A DNA stretch of 64,000 nt. Origin: Parabacteroides chinchillae (GTDB taxonomy: Bacteria; Bacteroidota; Bacteroidia; Bacteroidales; Tannerellaceae). Position 1 is the first letter of the stretch. The number at the start of each line of letters is the position of its first letter. The position numbers were made by a program, and so were the translations under genes. The stretch is taken from positions 1 through 64,000 of the forward strand of contig NZ_FNVS01000013.1 of NCBI RefSeq assembly GCF_900108035.1. The letters are read 5' to 3'. Shown in pieces: positions 8,585-17,343 of this stretch. Below the pieces are notes generated by a model. The model made no database searches. It had not been told where the DNA came from and was given only the letters and a program-made list of their open reading frames with translations.

Positions 8585-9564
8585 TGTGCCCAGTCTGTGT
8601 TTTCGGTGAGTGAATAGCCTTCGGAAGTGAATAGTACTTTATCTGCTTCTACTTTACTGCCGATGGTAGTTAACAGGTCGCCAATGATGGCGGAGTTGAT
8701 GCCTGTGCGAAGGGCTTTGCGTTGAGTGGCTTCGCTCAGTAATGCACGTCCGCCGGAGAAACGCAGGTAGGCATTCGGATTGATGAAACGAAAAAGGGCA
8801 ATGGTTGTGAGGAACTCTTCTTCACTGAGCCGTGGTGTTTCGCCTAATGGTGTGCCGGGAATGGGTTGAAGCATGTTGAGAGGGATGGAAAGGATACCTT
8901 CCTGTTGGAGGAAAAGTGCCATCTCGATACGCTGCTCCATTGTTTCTCCCATACCGATAATGCCGCCGGAGCAGATGCGGAAGCCTATCTGGCGTGCAGC
9001 CCGGATGGTCTCCATCTTTTGTTCTGTAGTATGGGTGGTACAGAGCTTGCGAAAGTAGGAGGGAGCCGTTTCGATGTTGCAGTGGTAGTTCTCTACACCG
9101 CTGTCGTACAGCTTTTGTAGTTGATTATGGGTGAGTAGTCCCATGGAAGCGCAACATTTGATGTCGCTCTGTTGCTTAATCTGGCGGATGGTACCGGTAA
9201 TCGTTTCCATCTCTTTGTCACTTACACGCTTTCCGCTGGTTACGAGGGCAAAGCGTCCGATACCTTGTTGGCGGTTATGGACAGCGTGGCGGACGCATTC
9301 TTCTGCCGGCAGCAAGGGGTAGAGTGTCACCTCTGTTTTATAGTGTCCCGACTGAGCGCACCATTTGCAGTCTTCGCTACAGTTGCCGCTTTTGGCGTTA
9401 ACGATGGAACAGGTGTCAAACTTGTTGCCCATAAAGTGGCGGGTGATTTGACGGGCGGCTTCGTATAAAGCCTTTTTGTCGGGAGAGGACGCTAGGAAGA
9501 GTGCTTCCTTTTCATTGAGCAGATGACCGTCCAGTACGTGTTGTTTCAGTGATTCGATTGTCAT
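8581..9564 (-). CDS. bioB: Biotin synthase (radical SAM)
   Basis: 327 residues. Inserts sulfur into dethiobiotin with a radical-SAM [4Fe-4S] cluster and an auxiliary [2Fe-2S] cluster. Cluster cysteines C62, C66 and C69 sit in [15 protein letters not shown]; the YHCNIETAP block follows near 160-170. It is the first bio gene on the minus strand. Its ATG overlaps the stop of the preceding small ORF (ATGA at 9561-9564), and a terminator-like hairpin ends only about 22 bp before the ATG, so expression must come through, or be controlled by, that hairpin. Confidence 0.96.
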   Translation of the reverse strand: MTIESLKQHVLDGHLLNEKEALFLASSPDKKALYEAARQITRHFMGNKFDTCSIVNAKSGNCSEDCKWCAQSGHYKTEVTLYPLLPAEECVRHAVHNRQQGIGRFALVTSGKRVSDKEMETITGTIRQIKQQSDIKCCASMGLLTHNQLQKLYDSGVENYHCNIETAPSYFRKLCTTHTTEQKMETIRAARQIGFRICSGGIIGMGETMEQRIEMALFLQQEGILSIPLNMLQPIPGTPLGETPRLSEEEFLTTIALFRFINPNAYLRFSGGRALLSEATQRKALRTGINSAIIGDLLTTIGSKVEADKVLFTSEGYSLTENTDWAQ

Positions 9565-9995
9565 ATGTTTGTTGGATTATAGGCATAAAAAAACGGAAGG
9601 AAACCGGCGTTGTGCCGGCTGCCTTCCGTTATATTGGAATAGTGAATATTGTTTTGTTTATTGCATACTGTTAGCGCAACATTGGCTAATAGTATTTCTG
9701 TTGACAACAAGCAGTTTGCAATAGCTTGCGGAAGACCTGTAATTTCCTCGGCAACCCATTCGTTTTGGATGCTGATGCTGTCGTCTTTTCCCTGGCAACC
9801 ATTTTCAAAAAGGTCGGCAACGGAATGCTGGGATGTATTCTTTGCCAAAAACCGGTCTGATACGCTTGCCGACAACTGTCCGATTGTAACTGCCCGCCCC
9901 AGACTAAAGAATACGGCATATCCTTTACGGCTCCATCGTCTGAAACGGAAAGTGCCGTTGGTTGGCAGTTGATTGCTGACAGTTGACAGGTTCAT
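9561..9995 (-). CDS. Small ORF with an [12 protein letters not shown] block, upstream of bioB
   Basis: Up to 144 residues. The N-terminal third contains [19 protein letters not shown] followed by [13 protein letters not shown], an arginine/aromatic-rich block unlike random translation; I have the impression it recurs in Bacteroidales near vitamin-related genes, but could not verify this. It starts 8 bp after the POT transporter gene; its stop overlaps the bioB ATG. The last ~30 codons run through a terminator-like hairpin (9587-9630), so that part may be non-functional protein and the ORF could act as a leader for bioB. No signal peptide or catalytic motif is visible. Function unknown. Confidence 0.55.
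   Translation of the reverse strand: MNLSTVSNQLPTNGTFRFRRWSRKGYAVFFSLGRAVTIGQLSASVSDRFLAKNTSQHSVADLFENGCQGKDDSISIQNEWVAEEITGLPQAIANCLLSTEILLANVALTVCNKQNNIHYSNITEGSRHNAGFLPFFYAYNPTNI
9587..9630 (-). terminator. Intrinsic terminator or attenuator directly before bioB
   Basis: Read on the minus strand: AACGGAAGG (9630-9622), an inner stem GCCGG/CCGGC around 9618-9604, CCTTCCGTT (9600-9592), then seven T residues to 9587. The 9-bp outer and 5-bp inner stems are perfect. Only 22 bp separate the T run from the bioB ATG, too little for a full separate promoter. The hairpin lies inside the 144-codon ORF. Confidence 0.8.
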
Positions 9996-10003
9996 TCTAT
10001 TTT

Positions 10004-11662
10004 TTATTTAGCTACTTTTTCCAGTTTCTTCATGATAGAAAACATAAAGAGTGCGGACAGTAAGCACAGAACGATAAGTACGCTCCATACCATCCATAAT
10101 TCCATACCTCCCCACAGGTAACCGATGATGGCAACCATGTAGTTGCCAATGGCGGTTGCCACGAACCAACCGCCCATCATGGCACCTTTATATTTAGGAG
10201 GTGCTACTTTGGATACGAAGGAGATACCCATCGGCGAGAGCAATAACTCTGCAAATGTCAGTACCAGGTAGGTCGAGATTAACCAGTTGGGAGAAACCAA
10301 TACCTGTAATTTGCTATCTGCAGCTAAAGCATCCGGTGTAGGTAAGCCCATAGAACCGATTGCCAGGATTAAGAAACCGCAAGCGGCAATCAACATACCT
10401 GTTCCGATCTTACGGGGTGCGGAGGGCTCTTTCTTCTTGTTGGCCAGATAGCCGAATATCGCAAGCGATACGGGGGTTAAAGCGACAACAAAGAAAGGGT
10501 TAAATTGTTGGAACTGCTGAGGCAGAATTGTCATTGTTTCCGGCATCGACATGTAGTTGATACCTAAAGCTACCAATGCAACTACCGTTACGATGATAGA
10601 GATCAGTTTCTTTTGTGATTGGAATATAGAGAACGCACCGTAAATGGCTACTACCAGGAAGGTAAGGTTCAGCACATCGAATCCTAAACGATCCAGGCCG
10701 GTAGCCTGATTGGCCGTATAGTCGCGTGCGAAGAATGTCATTGTCAAACCGTTCTGATGGAATGCCATCCAGAAGAATAATACAACGGCAAATACCAGCA
10801 ACAGAGCAACGATACGTTGTTTTGTCTCGGCAGGTGATAATTCTTCCTGATGTGTATTGGTCGTTGTAGCAGCCTGAGCCTGTTTTGTATTTACATCTGC
10901 ATGTTTGAATGTAGAGCGGAAAGCCGTGTAAATAGCCATAGAGATAATCAACGAAACGCAGGCAACACCGAAACCGTAGTTATAGGCTTCCGACAGACGT
11001 TCGATATAAGCGTTACAGAAAGAAGCCATATCTCCTGTATAATGTTGTGCTGCTTGAAGCCCGGCAAGTACTTCTTTGTTTTCTGCAGAAATGGTTCCGT
11101 TCAAAAACTGGTGAGCCAGCGAAGGTATCTGAGATTCGTAGAAGAAGTTGTATTTGGCAAGCATCCAGTCTGTCATCTTGGTTGCTGCAGTCGGGGCATA
11201 CATTGCACCTATGTTGATAGCCATGTAAAAAATACTGAAAGCCTGGTCGCGTTTGCTCTTGTATTCAGGGGCATCGTAAAGGTTTCCTACCATCACCTGA
11301 AGGTTCCCTTTGAAAAGACCTGTTCCGCAAGCAATCAGTGCCAATGAGCCAAACATCAATGCTTTTCCTGTTTCTGCTCCGGTTGGAATAGCGAGCAGCA
11401 TATAACCTACAAACATGATGATAATACCGCTGGTAACCATCTTCCCGTAGCCGAATTTGTCGGCCAGCATACCACCTATAAGCGGGGTAAAGTAAACGAA
11501 AGCCAGAAAGCTGGCGAAAATGGTAGAGGTTTCGGCTGCCGAATAGCCAAATTTGGCTTGCAAAAAGAGCGTGAAAATTGCAAGCATAGTGTAATAGCCA
11601 AAGCGTTCGCCAGTATTGGCTAAGGCCAGGGCAAATAGTCCTTTAGGTTGTCCTTGTAACAT
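10004..11662 (-). CDS. POT-family proton-dependent oligopeptide transporter
   Basis: 552 residues, inner-membrane major-facilitator protein that imports di- and tripeptides with protons. The ERFGYY signature is at residues 19-24, followed by a chain of about 14 hydrophobic segments. The KGNLQVMVGNLY block near 118-129 corresponds to the conserved PTR2 region. A poorly conserved loop occurs around 200-215 and a polar, Gln/Thr-rich linker (KQAQAATTTNTHQEE) near 260-275. It lies between the DUF4831 gene (28 bp upstream) and the small ORF before bioB; a joint transcript is possible. Confidence 0.93.
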   Translation of the reverse strand: MLQGQPKGLFALALANTGERFGYYTMLAIFTLFLQAKFGYSAAETSTIFASFLAFVYFTPLIGGMLADKFGYGKMVTSGIIIMFVGYMLLAIPTGAETGKALMFGSLALIACGTGLFKGNLQVMVGNLYDAPEYKSKRDQAFSIFYMAINIGAMYAPTAATKMTDWMLAKYNFFYESQIPSLAHQFLNGTISAENKEVLAGLQAAQHYTGDMASFCNAYIERLSEAYNYGFGVACVSLIISMAIYTAFRSTFKHADVNTKQAQAATTTNTHQEELSPAETKQRIVALLLVFAVVLFFWMAFHQNGLTMTFFARDYTANQATGLDRLGFDVLNLTFLVVAIYGAFSIFQSQKKLISIIVTVVALVALGINYMSMPETMTILPQQFQQFNPFFVVALTPVSLAIFGYLANKKKEPSAPRKIGTGMLIAACGFLILAIGSMGLPTPDALAADSKLQVLVSPNWLISTYLVLTFAELLLSPMGISFVSKVAPPKYKGAMMGGWFVATAIGNYMVAIIGYLWGGMELWMVWSVLIVLCLLSALFMFSIMKKLEKVAK

Positions 11663-11690
11663 GTGTTTTAGATACTATTAGGTTTATAAA

Positions 11691-12758
11691 TTATTGAATA
11701 ATCTGTTTAATGGCACCGGTTTCGGGATAGAAATAAATTTTGACCGGTGCTTTTTTATCTTCAAACATCACAGGCGCCAGGCCTTCGCGGCTACCGAATT
11801 GTGTGATTTGTACTTCTCCTTTGAATAGGGGCTTTTTATTCATAAAGATTTCGACGTTGGCTTTTCCCGGTACATTGTAAACGATACCTTTAAGGGATTT
11901 ATCTTTCTTTTCTGCTTCTTTGGCGTCCAGGAGCGGTGCGCGTTCGGTTGCTTTCAGGTTCATGTAGACTGGTGTACCTCCCAAATCATCGGCATCTATG
12001 ATTCCTAATTGATCGGAGAAGCGGAAAAGGACTTCTTTGTCCAGGTCGTCGTTAGGTATTATACTTACTTCATAATGATCTGTTTCTTTTGTCAAGATTC
12101 CGGTAAACAGGTTGGAAAGGGCTTTTTCTTGTTCTTCCAGTTGCTGGATAACCAGTTTCATAGCTTCACCGTCGGGTGGAAGGTTATCTGCTTCCCCGGT
12201 AAGGATATTCATACGGCTTTCGCGTATACGGTAGATTTGTTTGGCTGCAACTTCCGCTTGTTTAGCTGTAGAACCAGCCATAAGCAGTTCTTCCGAATAT
12301 ACAGACGCATCTGCTACTTTCTGGGATGCGGTTTTCTTATTTTTTATTACGTCCAGCTCCGATTCGGTCGGCGTATATTCGGCATTGATAGAACAGAGCA
12401 AGCCGTCTTCTGTCAGGTAAGCGTAAGGAGCGACGGTGTTTTGCTTAAACTCAACAATGTAGGTGTTGTCGGCATCGGGTAAACCTTTGTTGATAAGGCT
12501 TATTTTGCCTAGTTCATAATATACTTTGTCTTCGGTTACAGCGTCCTTTACGCCCAGATACTTTTCTGCATATTTGTAATAAGGTCCGGCCTTGCAGGTT
12601 ACTTTGGTCACTTCTGCATCTATAACCAATGAGGTTTTAGGTAATGAATAAGTGATACCGAAATTATTGGCTTTGACGGCGTTTTTCTTTATCACTTTTG
12701 TTTGTGCCATTCCTGGTACGGTAAGCAGTAAACTTGCTATAATGATAAGATTCTTCAT
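11691..12758 (-). CDS. DUF4831 family exported protein
   Basis: 355 residues with a signal peptide (cleavage near VPGMAQ). The body, with GITYSLPKTSLVIDAEV near 33-49 and a repeated KK/AP-rich C-terminal half, matches what I recall of DUF4831, a Bacteroidales periplasmic family of unknown function. It is the first gene of the minus-strand run and has a good promoter about 35-65 bp upstream. No enzyme motif is visible. Confidence 0.75.
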   Translation of the reverse strand: MKNLIIIASLLLTVPGMAQTKVIKKNAVKANNFGITYSLPKTSLVIDAEVTKVTCKAGPYYKYAEKYLGVKDAVTEDKVYYELGKISLINKGLPDADNTYIVEFKQNTVAPYAYLTEDGLLCSINAEYTPTESELDVIKNKKTASQKVADASVYSEELLMAGSTAKQAEVAAKQIYRIRESRMNILTGEADNLPPDGEAMKLVIQQLEEQEKALSNLFTGILTKETDHYEVSIIPNDDLDKEVLFRFSDQLGIIDADDLGGTPVYMNLKATERAPLLDAKEAEKKDKSLKGIVYNVPGKANVEIFMNKKPLFKGEVQITQFGSREGLAPVMFEDKKAPVKIYFYPETGAIKQIIQ

Positions 12759-12792
12759 ATTCCAAATCTATTTAAGTCTGTGAATGATTGCA

Positions 12793-12823
12793 CAAAACTA
12801 GGAAATATTTTCGGTGTTGACAA
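12793..12823 (-). promoter_or_regulatory. Promoter of the DUF4831 gene
   Basis: On the minus strand a TTG (12823-12821) is followed after 20 bp by TAGTTTTG (12800-12793), matching the Bacteroidetes TTG-N19/20-TAnnTTTG promoter. The start codon is at 12758, giving a leader of roughly 25-30 nt. Confidence 0.6.
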
Positions 12824-12927
12824 GCACAAACAGAGTTCTTACTTATTATAATGGCGCTTTTTTACAAATCATCATGGTCATTTGACTTCATTCCTAGATC
12901 GTTTTAGAACAGTTTGGATTCTTCTCC

Positions 12928-12993
12928 CAACTCATAGTTATGGTTGTTTAAATTCATAGTTATGATTCAGGAAAGTTATAACTATGAGTTGAG
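12928..12993. repeat. 22-bp repeat cluster, three units, third inverted
   Basis: Units at 12928-12949 and 12950-12971 share TCATAGTTATG at the same phase. The third block, 12972-12993, carries the reverse complement, so 12928-12941 (CAACTCATAGTTAT) and 12978-12991 (ATAACTATGAGTTG) form a perfect 14-bp inverted repeat. It lies in the ~350-bp divergent spacer between the DUF4831 gene and the propeller lipoprotein gene; nothing else is recognised there apart from the minus-strand promoter. Confidence 0.7.
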
Positions 12994-13117
12994 AGAGAAA
13001 GAAGGAGAGATAATTGAATATATTTTGGACAGATTTTTTGTTTTTATTATATTATTTATGTATCATTGTGTGTAAAATTATGCAAACACATTGTAAAATG
13101 TATTTATGGCGTGTATT

Positions 13118-14332
13118 ATGAGTGTGGAAAAAATTCTGATAAGTGTTATTGTTATAACTGGTCTTTGCGGTTGTAAAAGGAAGATGGTAAATGAAAGTGC
13201 TCAGGAGATTATATCTGTAAATCCTTATGAAGCAGAGAAAAGTGTTAATTTATCCGAGTTCGTGGATTCAGTGAAATGTATACGATTACAAACGGATTCT
13301 GACGATTTTATGGGGAGAATCAGGGAGATTGTTATTCGGGAACAATATATTTATGCGATTGATATTACTCAACAGATGATCTTCCTTTTTGATAAAACGG
13401 GCAAATTTGTAACGAAGCTAAATAAACGAGGAGAAGGACCTGGTGAATATCGATTTATAGGGCCTGTGTTTATCGATGAAAATGAAGAATATATAGAATT
13501 GATTGATTATGGAGGAAAAGAAGATATGAAATTAAAATATTCAAATATATCATTTGATTTATTAGAATCGCATCCTTTCCCTCATGTCAGATGTAATTCG
13601 TGTAAAGAAAAAGATGGAATTTATTATTTTTCTCCACAACATCTTGATGATGTAATAAATGGAAAAAAGGTAAATGCAAATTTAGTAATTCTTGACCGTG
13701 AGAGGAACAAGAAGGTGTTTTTTGATAAGGCAATAGAAACTAATGGCTCTTCATTTTGTGCGAACATAGAAAGCTTTGCTAGGAATGATAAAGATGAACT
13801 GTTTGTTTCATTTATGTATGATAATACATTTTATAAATTGGATACGACGGAAGTGTCTCCTGCTATTACAGTAGATTTTGGCAAATATGGCATGGATAAT
13901 TCAGTAGGGTTGGAGCCATTGGGGAAACAGATTGAATATATTAGACAGTTGGACGGATTGGCATCTTTTCCGGTTCTTAATATAAACAATTCGGATATTA
14001 TGTCTTTTTCTTATTATTTTAAAGAAACTGGAGACGCAAGAATGTATCGGGAGCAAGATTATAGGATGTATATAAGATTAAAGGAAGATAATAAAGTATA
14101 TCACGTGAAGCAAATAAAAAATGATATAACTGATTTTCCTGAAAATGTATATATTAGTTCTTATTTTTTTGATTGTGCCCATGAGGTTTGGTATGATGAT
14201 TATTTGGTTGATATTGTGATACCGAGTTCTTATTTTTATAATAGAAATGCGGATAAAATATATATTGATGGTTTAGGTGAAATTACTTCAGAGGACAATC
14301 CTGTCATTGTGATGATGAAATTGAAAAAATAA
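13118..14332 (+). CDS. 6-bladed beta-propeller lipoprotein
   Basis: 404 residues if started at the ATG at 13118 (an in-frame ATG at 13106 adds four residues). A short hydrophobic N-terminus ends in TGLCGC, consistent with a lipoprotein Cys at 17 or 19. The NKRGEGPGEYRFIGPVFID block near 105-125 and the earlier IRLQTD and YIYAID segments are typical of the Bacteroidales 6-bladed beta-propeller family (NHL-like). The gene is clearly more AT-rich than the neighbouring housekeeping genes, suggesting an accessory origin. Function unknown. A frameshifted relative is at 48760-49942. Confidence 0.8.
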   Translation: MSVEKILISVIVITGLCGCKRKMVNESAQEIISVNPYEAEKSVNLSEFVDSVKCIRLQTDSDDFMGRIREIVIREQYIYAIDITQQMIFLFDKTGKFVTKLNKRGEGPGEYRFIGPVFIDENEEYIELIDYGGKEDMKLKYSNISFDLLESHPFPHVRCNSCKEKDGIYYFSPQHLDDVINGKKVNANLVILDRERNKKVFFDKAIETNGSSFCANIESFARNDKDELFVSFMYDNTFYKLDTTEVSPAITVDFGKYGMDNSVGLEPLGKQIEYIRQLDGLASFPVLNINNSDIMSFSYYFKETGDARMYREQDYRMYIRLKEDNKVYHVKQIKNDITDFPENVYISSYFFDCAHEVWYDDYLVDIVIPSSYFYNRNADKIYIDGLGEITSEDNPVIVMMKLKK

Positions 14333-14448
14333 GAGACTATGATCAATTTGGGTGTAGATGTAGGTAATTTTTATGTAAAGCTAATATTAACAGTATGCAA
14401 AAAGGAGTTGTTGCCTGTTAATACTAGCTTTGTATTGAATTTGTATTG

Positions 14449-15960
14449 TTATCTCAATTGCTTAAAGGCTTTTCCTAACATGTCGGTAATGTCTCCGGCA
14501 ATCATGCTTTCTTCCGAACGGTAGGCTGTTGCCAGATCTCCGGCTGTTCCGTGCAGGAATACGCCTGTTACGGCGGCTGTTTCCGGTTCAAAGCCTTGGG
14601 CTAATAAACCTAAGATAATTCCGGTTAAGACATCTCCGCTGCCGGCAGTTGCCATACCCGGATTTCCACTATTGTTGAAATATATGTTTCCTTCCGGGGT
14701 ACATGTCGCCGTATATGCTCCTTTCAGAACAATGCAGAGTTTGTGATCGATAGCGAATGTTTTTGCTTTTAGCAGACGCTCGTATGAACAACTGCTTTCT
14801 CCTGCCATGCGGTCGAACTCTTTAGGGTGAGGTGTCAGAATGCTGCGGGCAGGGATACGTTCCAGTAAGTCTTTGTTGGAAGCCAACAGGTTCAGTGCGT
14901 CCGCATCCAGAACCATTGGTTTCTCGACAGATTGTAATAAACGCTCCATTGCAGCTCCTGATTCCATGTGCTGTCCTAATCCCGGGCCGATGCCGATAGC
15001 CGTGTATGTTGATATTTCCGGTATTGTTGTGAAACGGTCTGTATTCGGATCAAAACTTAGCATTGCTTCCGGAAATGCTGTTTGGAATATGGTTTCGCCT
15101 CGTTGGGGTATGTGTACGGTTAGTAGTCCTACTCCACTACGCAAGCAAGCTCTGGCTGCTAAAAGAGCAGCGCCCATTTTTCCTTTGCTTCCGGCTATTA
15201 ATAAGGCGTGTCCGAACGTTCCTTTATGAGAAAATCGTTCGCGGGGAGTAAATACCTGGGCTACATCGTCTTCGGTAACCAATACAAATGGAGTCTGGGT
15301 TTCTTCTATGATGTCAGGATGAAGGCCGATGTCCAAAACCTTCCATTTCCCAACATATACGGCATTTTCGGGTAAAAAGAACGCTAGTTTTGGGAAGCCG
15401 AATGTAAAGGTGTAATCCGCCTTTATGATGGCTTTGGGTTCATTTTTCCGGTTGTCTTCTCCGAATAGTCCGGAAGGTATGTCTATAGAAACGACTGTTG
15501 CTTCGCAGTGGTTGATATAGTCTACCATTCCAGCAAACCCTCCGGTGAGCGGACGGTTCAGTCCCGAACCGAATAGCCCGTCAATAACTATATCGTGTTC
15601 ATCCAGCGTAGGGGGATCAAAATCGGCAATTACTTCTGTAAAGTCTGCATCTTCCATATCCCGGAGGCGTTGTTTATTCATTTCGCAATCCTGCGATAAA
15701 ATGCCTGTAGGATTGAATAAATATGTTTCAACCTTGTATGATTCATCAGTCAACAAACGGGCTATGGCTAATGCGTCGGCACCATTATTGCCTTGCCCGG
15801 CAAATATGACAATACGTGTTTGTTTGGAAAACCGGCGGCAAAATTCATGAAGAAATACTGTAGCTGCACGTTCTACCAGATCGATGGAGCTGATGGGCTC
15901 ATTCAGGATTGTATATTGATCGAGCTCCTTTACTTTGTCGGTTGCAAAAATCTTAATCAT
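14449..15960 (-). CDS. nnr: Bifunctional NAD(P)H-hydrate epimerase / ADP-dependent NAD(P)H-hydrate dehydratase
   Basis: 503 residues. Repairs hydrated NADH/NADPH: the N-terminal YjeF_N domain (about 1-215, with FAGQGNNGADAL near 53-64 and DGLFGSGLNR near 126-135) interconverts the epimers, and the C-terminal YjeF_C/ribokinase-like domain (about 225-503, with AGSGDVLTGIILG) dehydrates the S form using ADP. The fused order and length are the usual bacterial Nnr arrangement. Convergent with the propeller gene; divergent from hpt. Confidence 0.94.
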   Translation of the reverse strand: MIKIFATDKVKELDQYTILNEPISSIDLVERAATVFLHEFCRRFSKQTRIVIFAGQGNNGADALAIARLLTDESYKVETYLFNPTGILSQDCEMNKQRLRDMEDADFTEVIADFDPPTLDEHDIVIDGLFGSGLNRPLTGGFAGMVDYINHCEATVVSIDIPSGLFGEDNRKNEPKAIIKADYTFTFGFPKLAFFLPENAVYVGKWKVLDIGLHPDIIEETQTPFVLVTEDDVAQVFTPRERFSHKGTFGHALLIAGSKGKMGAALLAARACLRSGVGLLTVHIPQRGETIFQTAFPEAMLSFDPNTDRFTTIPEISTYTAIGIGPGLGQHMESGAAMERLLQSVEKPMVLDADALNLLASNKDLLERIPARSILTPHPKEFDRMAGESSCSYERLLKAKTFAIDHKLCIVLKGAYTATCTPEGNIYFNNSGNPGMATAGSGDVLTGIILGLLAQGFEPETAAVTGVFLHGTAGDLATAYRSEESMIAGDITDMLGKAFKQLR

Positions 15961-15992
15961 AATTATGTAATCTCAAGTGATTATTCTGTTTA

Positions 15993-16000
15993 CAAAAGTA
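15993..16000 (-). promoter_or_regulatory. -7 box upstream of nnr
   Basis: TACTTTTG on the minus strand fits TAnnTTTG and sits 33 bp before the nnr start codon. No convincing -33 TTTG is seen at the expected distance. Confidence 0.45.
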
Positions 16001-16026
16001 TAATAAACTTTGCTATGTTGCTACTC

Positions 16027-16060
16027 TTTTTTGTGCATCCCCGAAAAAGTTATAACTTTG
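16027..16060 (+). promoter_or_regulatory. Promoter of hpt
   Basis: TTTTTTG (16027-16033), a 19-bp spacer, and TAACTTTG (16053-16060) form a near-ideal Bacteroidetes sigma-ABfr promoter. The hpt ATG is at 16084, so the leader would be about 17 nt. Confidence 0.75.
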
Positions 16061-16083
16061 CCGTCTCGTAATTTAATCGGTAT

Positions 16084-16626
16084 ATGGACAGAATCCGCCT
16101 AAAAGACAAAGAATTTGAACTCTTTATTTCTGAAAATGAAATAAAAGATGCTATCCGCCGGATGGCAGAACGTATAGAAGCTGATATAAAAGATACAGAC
16201 CCTCTGTTTGTTGGTATTTTGAATGGGGCTTTCATGTTTGTTTCGGAACTGATGAGTTATTTAAACGGTCCGTATGAATTGACTTTTGCCCGTTATTCTT
16301 CCTATCGCGGTACTTCTACAACAGGAACGATAAATGAAATTATGCCGATACGGGTGGATGTTAAAAATCGCCCTCTGATTCTTTTGGAAGACATTATCGA
16401 TACGGGTTATACGATGCAGCATGTGATGAATAAACTTCGCGAACAAGGCGCCTCGAGTGTGAAACTGGCTACCATGCTGTTTAAACCGGATGCTTTGAAA
16501 TGTGACCTGAAACCGGATTATATAGGATTGGAGATCCCGAATGATTTTATTGTAGGTCACGGTCTGGATTATGATGAAGCCGGGCGGTCATATAGAGACA
16601 TCTATAAACTGGCTGTCGATAAGTAG
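16084..16626 (+). CDS. hpt: Hypoxanthine phosphoribosyltransferase
   Basis: 180 residues. Purine salvage: converts hypoxanthine (and guanine) plus PRPP to IMP/GMP in the cytoplasm. The PRPP-binding motif LEDIIDTGYT is at 101-110, preceded by the flexible-loop region RYSSYRGTSTTG near 70-81. It has a strong promoter just upstream and is followed by adk and obg in the same direction. Confidence 0.95.
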   Translation: MDRIRLKDKEFELFISENEIKDAIRRMAERIEADIKDTDPLFVGILNGAFMFVSELMSYLNGPYELTFARYSSYRGTSTTGTINEIMPIRVDVKNRPLILLEDIIDTGYTMQHVMNKLREQGASSVKLATMLFKPDALKCDLKPDYIGLEIPNDFIVGHGLDYDEAGRSYRDIYKLAVDK

Positions 16627-16720
16627 GGTGATAAGTGGATTAATAGAAAAAGAGAGAGTAATAATAATATTGTAGAAAATGTTGGCATTGCAGTGGAGGG
16701 AAGAGACTGATGATTGTCGC

Positions 16721-16741
16721 TTGTCAACTGTCAACTGTCGA
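16721..16741. repeat. TGTCAACTGTCAACTG short repeat before adk
   Basis: TTGTCAACTGTCAACTGTC is a 7-bp tandem (TGTCAAC) between hpt and adk. The same word occurs, in one or both orientations, at 9976-9989 and in the long hairpin at 52795-52866, so it is a dispersed intergenic repeat in this genome. It lies about 20 bp before the adk start. Confidence 0.6.
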
Positions 16742-16759
16742 TTTAAAACAAAGTTTTTT

Positions 16760-17329
16760 ATGTTGAACATTGTCATTTTTGGTGCTCCCGGTTCAGGAAA
16801 GGGGACACAGAGCGAGTTGATTATTAAAGAATATGGTTTGGATCATATTTCTACCGGTGATGTGTTACGTTCGGAAATGAAGAATGAAACAGAACTGGGC
16901 AAGGTTGCCAAAGGTTATATCGAAAAAGGACAGTTGGTTCCTGATGAACTGATTGTTGATATGCTGGCAAAAGTCCTTGATAGCAAGAAAGCTTCAAAAG
17001 GTGTTATTTTTGATGGTTTTCCCCGTACGATTCCACAGGCAAAAGCATTGAAAGAAATGTTGAACAAACGTGGAACAGATGTCTCTGTTATGTTGAACCT
17101 GCAAGTTGACGAACCGGAATTGATTAACCGTTTGCTGGAACGTGGAAAAGTTTCGGGTCGTTCGGATGATAATTTAGAAACAATTAAGTCCAGATTGGAC
17201 GTTTATCATAAACAAACGGCACCTTTAGCTGATTATTATATCGGAGAAGGTAAGCATGTTGCTATCCACGGTATGGGTACGATCGAAGAAATATTCGGAC
17301 GTATCAAAGATGCAGTAAAGAACGTATAA
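16760..17329 (+). CDS. adk: Adenylate kinase
   Basis: 189 residues. Interconverts ATP + AMP and 2 ADP. The P-loop GAPGSGKGT is at 8-16, followed by the AMP-binding region STGDVLRSE. The short LID (GRSDDN region) lacks the zinc cysteines of longer forms, as is usual in Bacteroidetes. I chose the ATG at 16760 because the open frame upstream of it (from 16679) is encoded by the dispersed TGTCAAC repeat and has no homology to the family. Confidence 0.95.
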   Translation: MLNIVIFGAPGSGKGTQSELIIKEYGLDHISTGDVLRSEMKNETELGKVAKGYIEKGQLVPDELIVDMLAKVLDSKKASKGVIFDGFPRTIPQAKALKEMLNKRGTDVSVMLNLQVDEPELINRLLERGKVSGRSDDNLETIKSRLDVYHKQTAPLADYYIGEGKHVAIHGMGTIEEIFGRIKDAVKNV

Positions 17330-17343
17330 TAAATAAAAAGACT

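Noticed and set aside
14339-14524. 61-codon frame after the propeller gene
   Set aside because: Runs into the 3' end of nnr on the other strand and has no protein signature.
16679-16759. N-terminal extension of adk
   Set aside because: Encoded largely by the TGTCAAC repeat; adenylate kinases begin at the [11 protein letters not shown] position.
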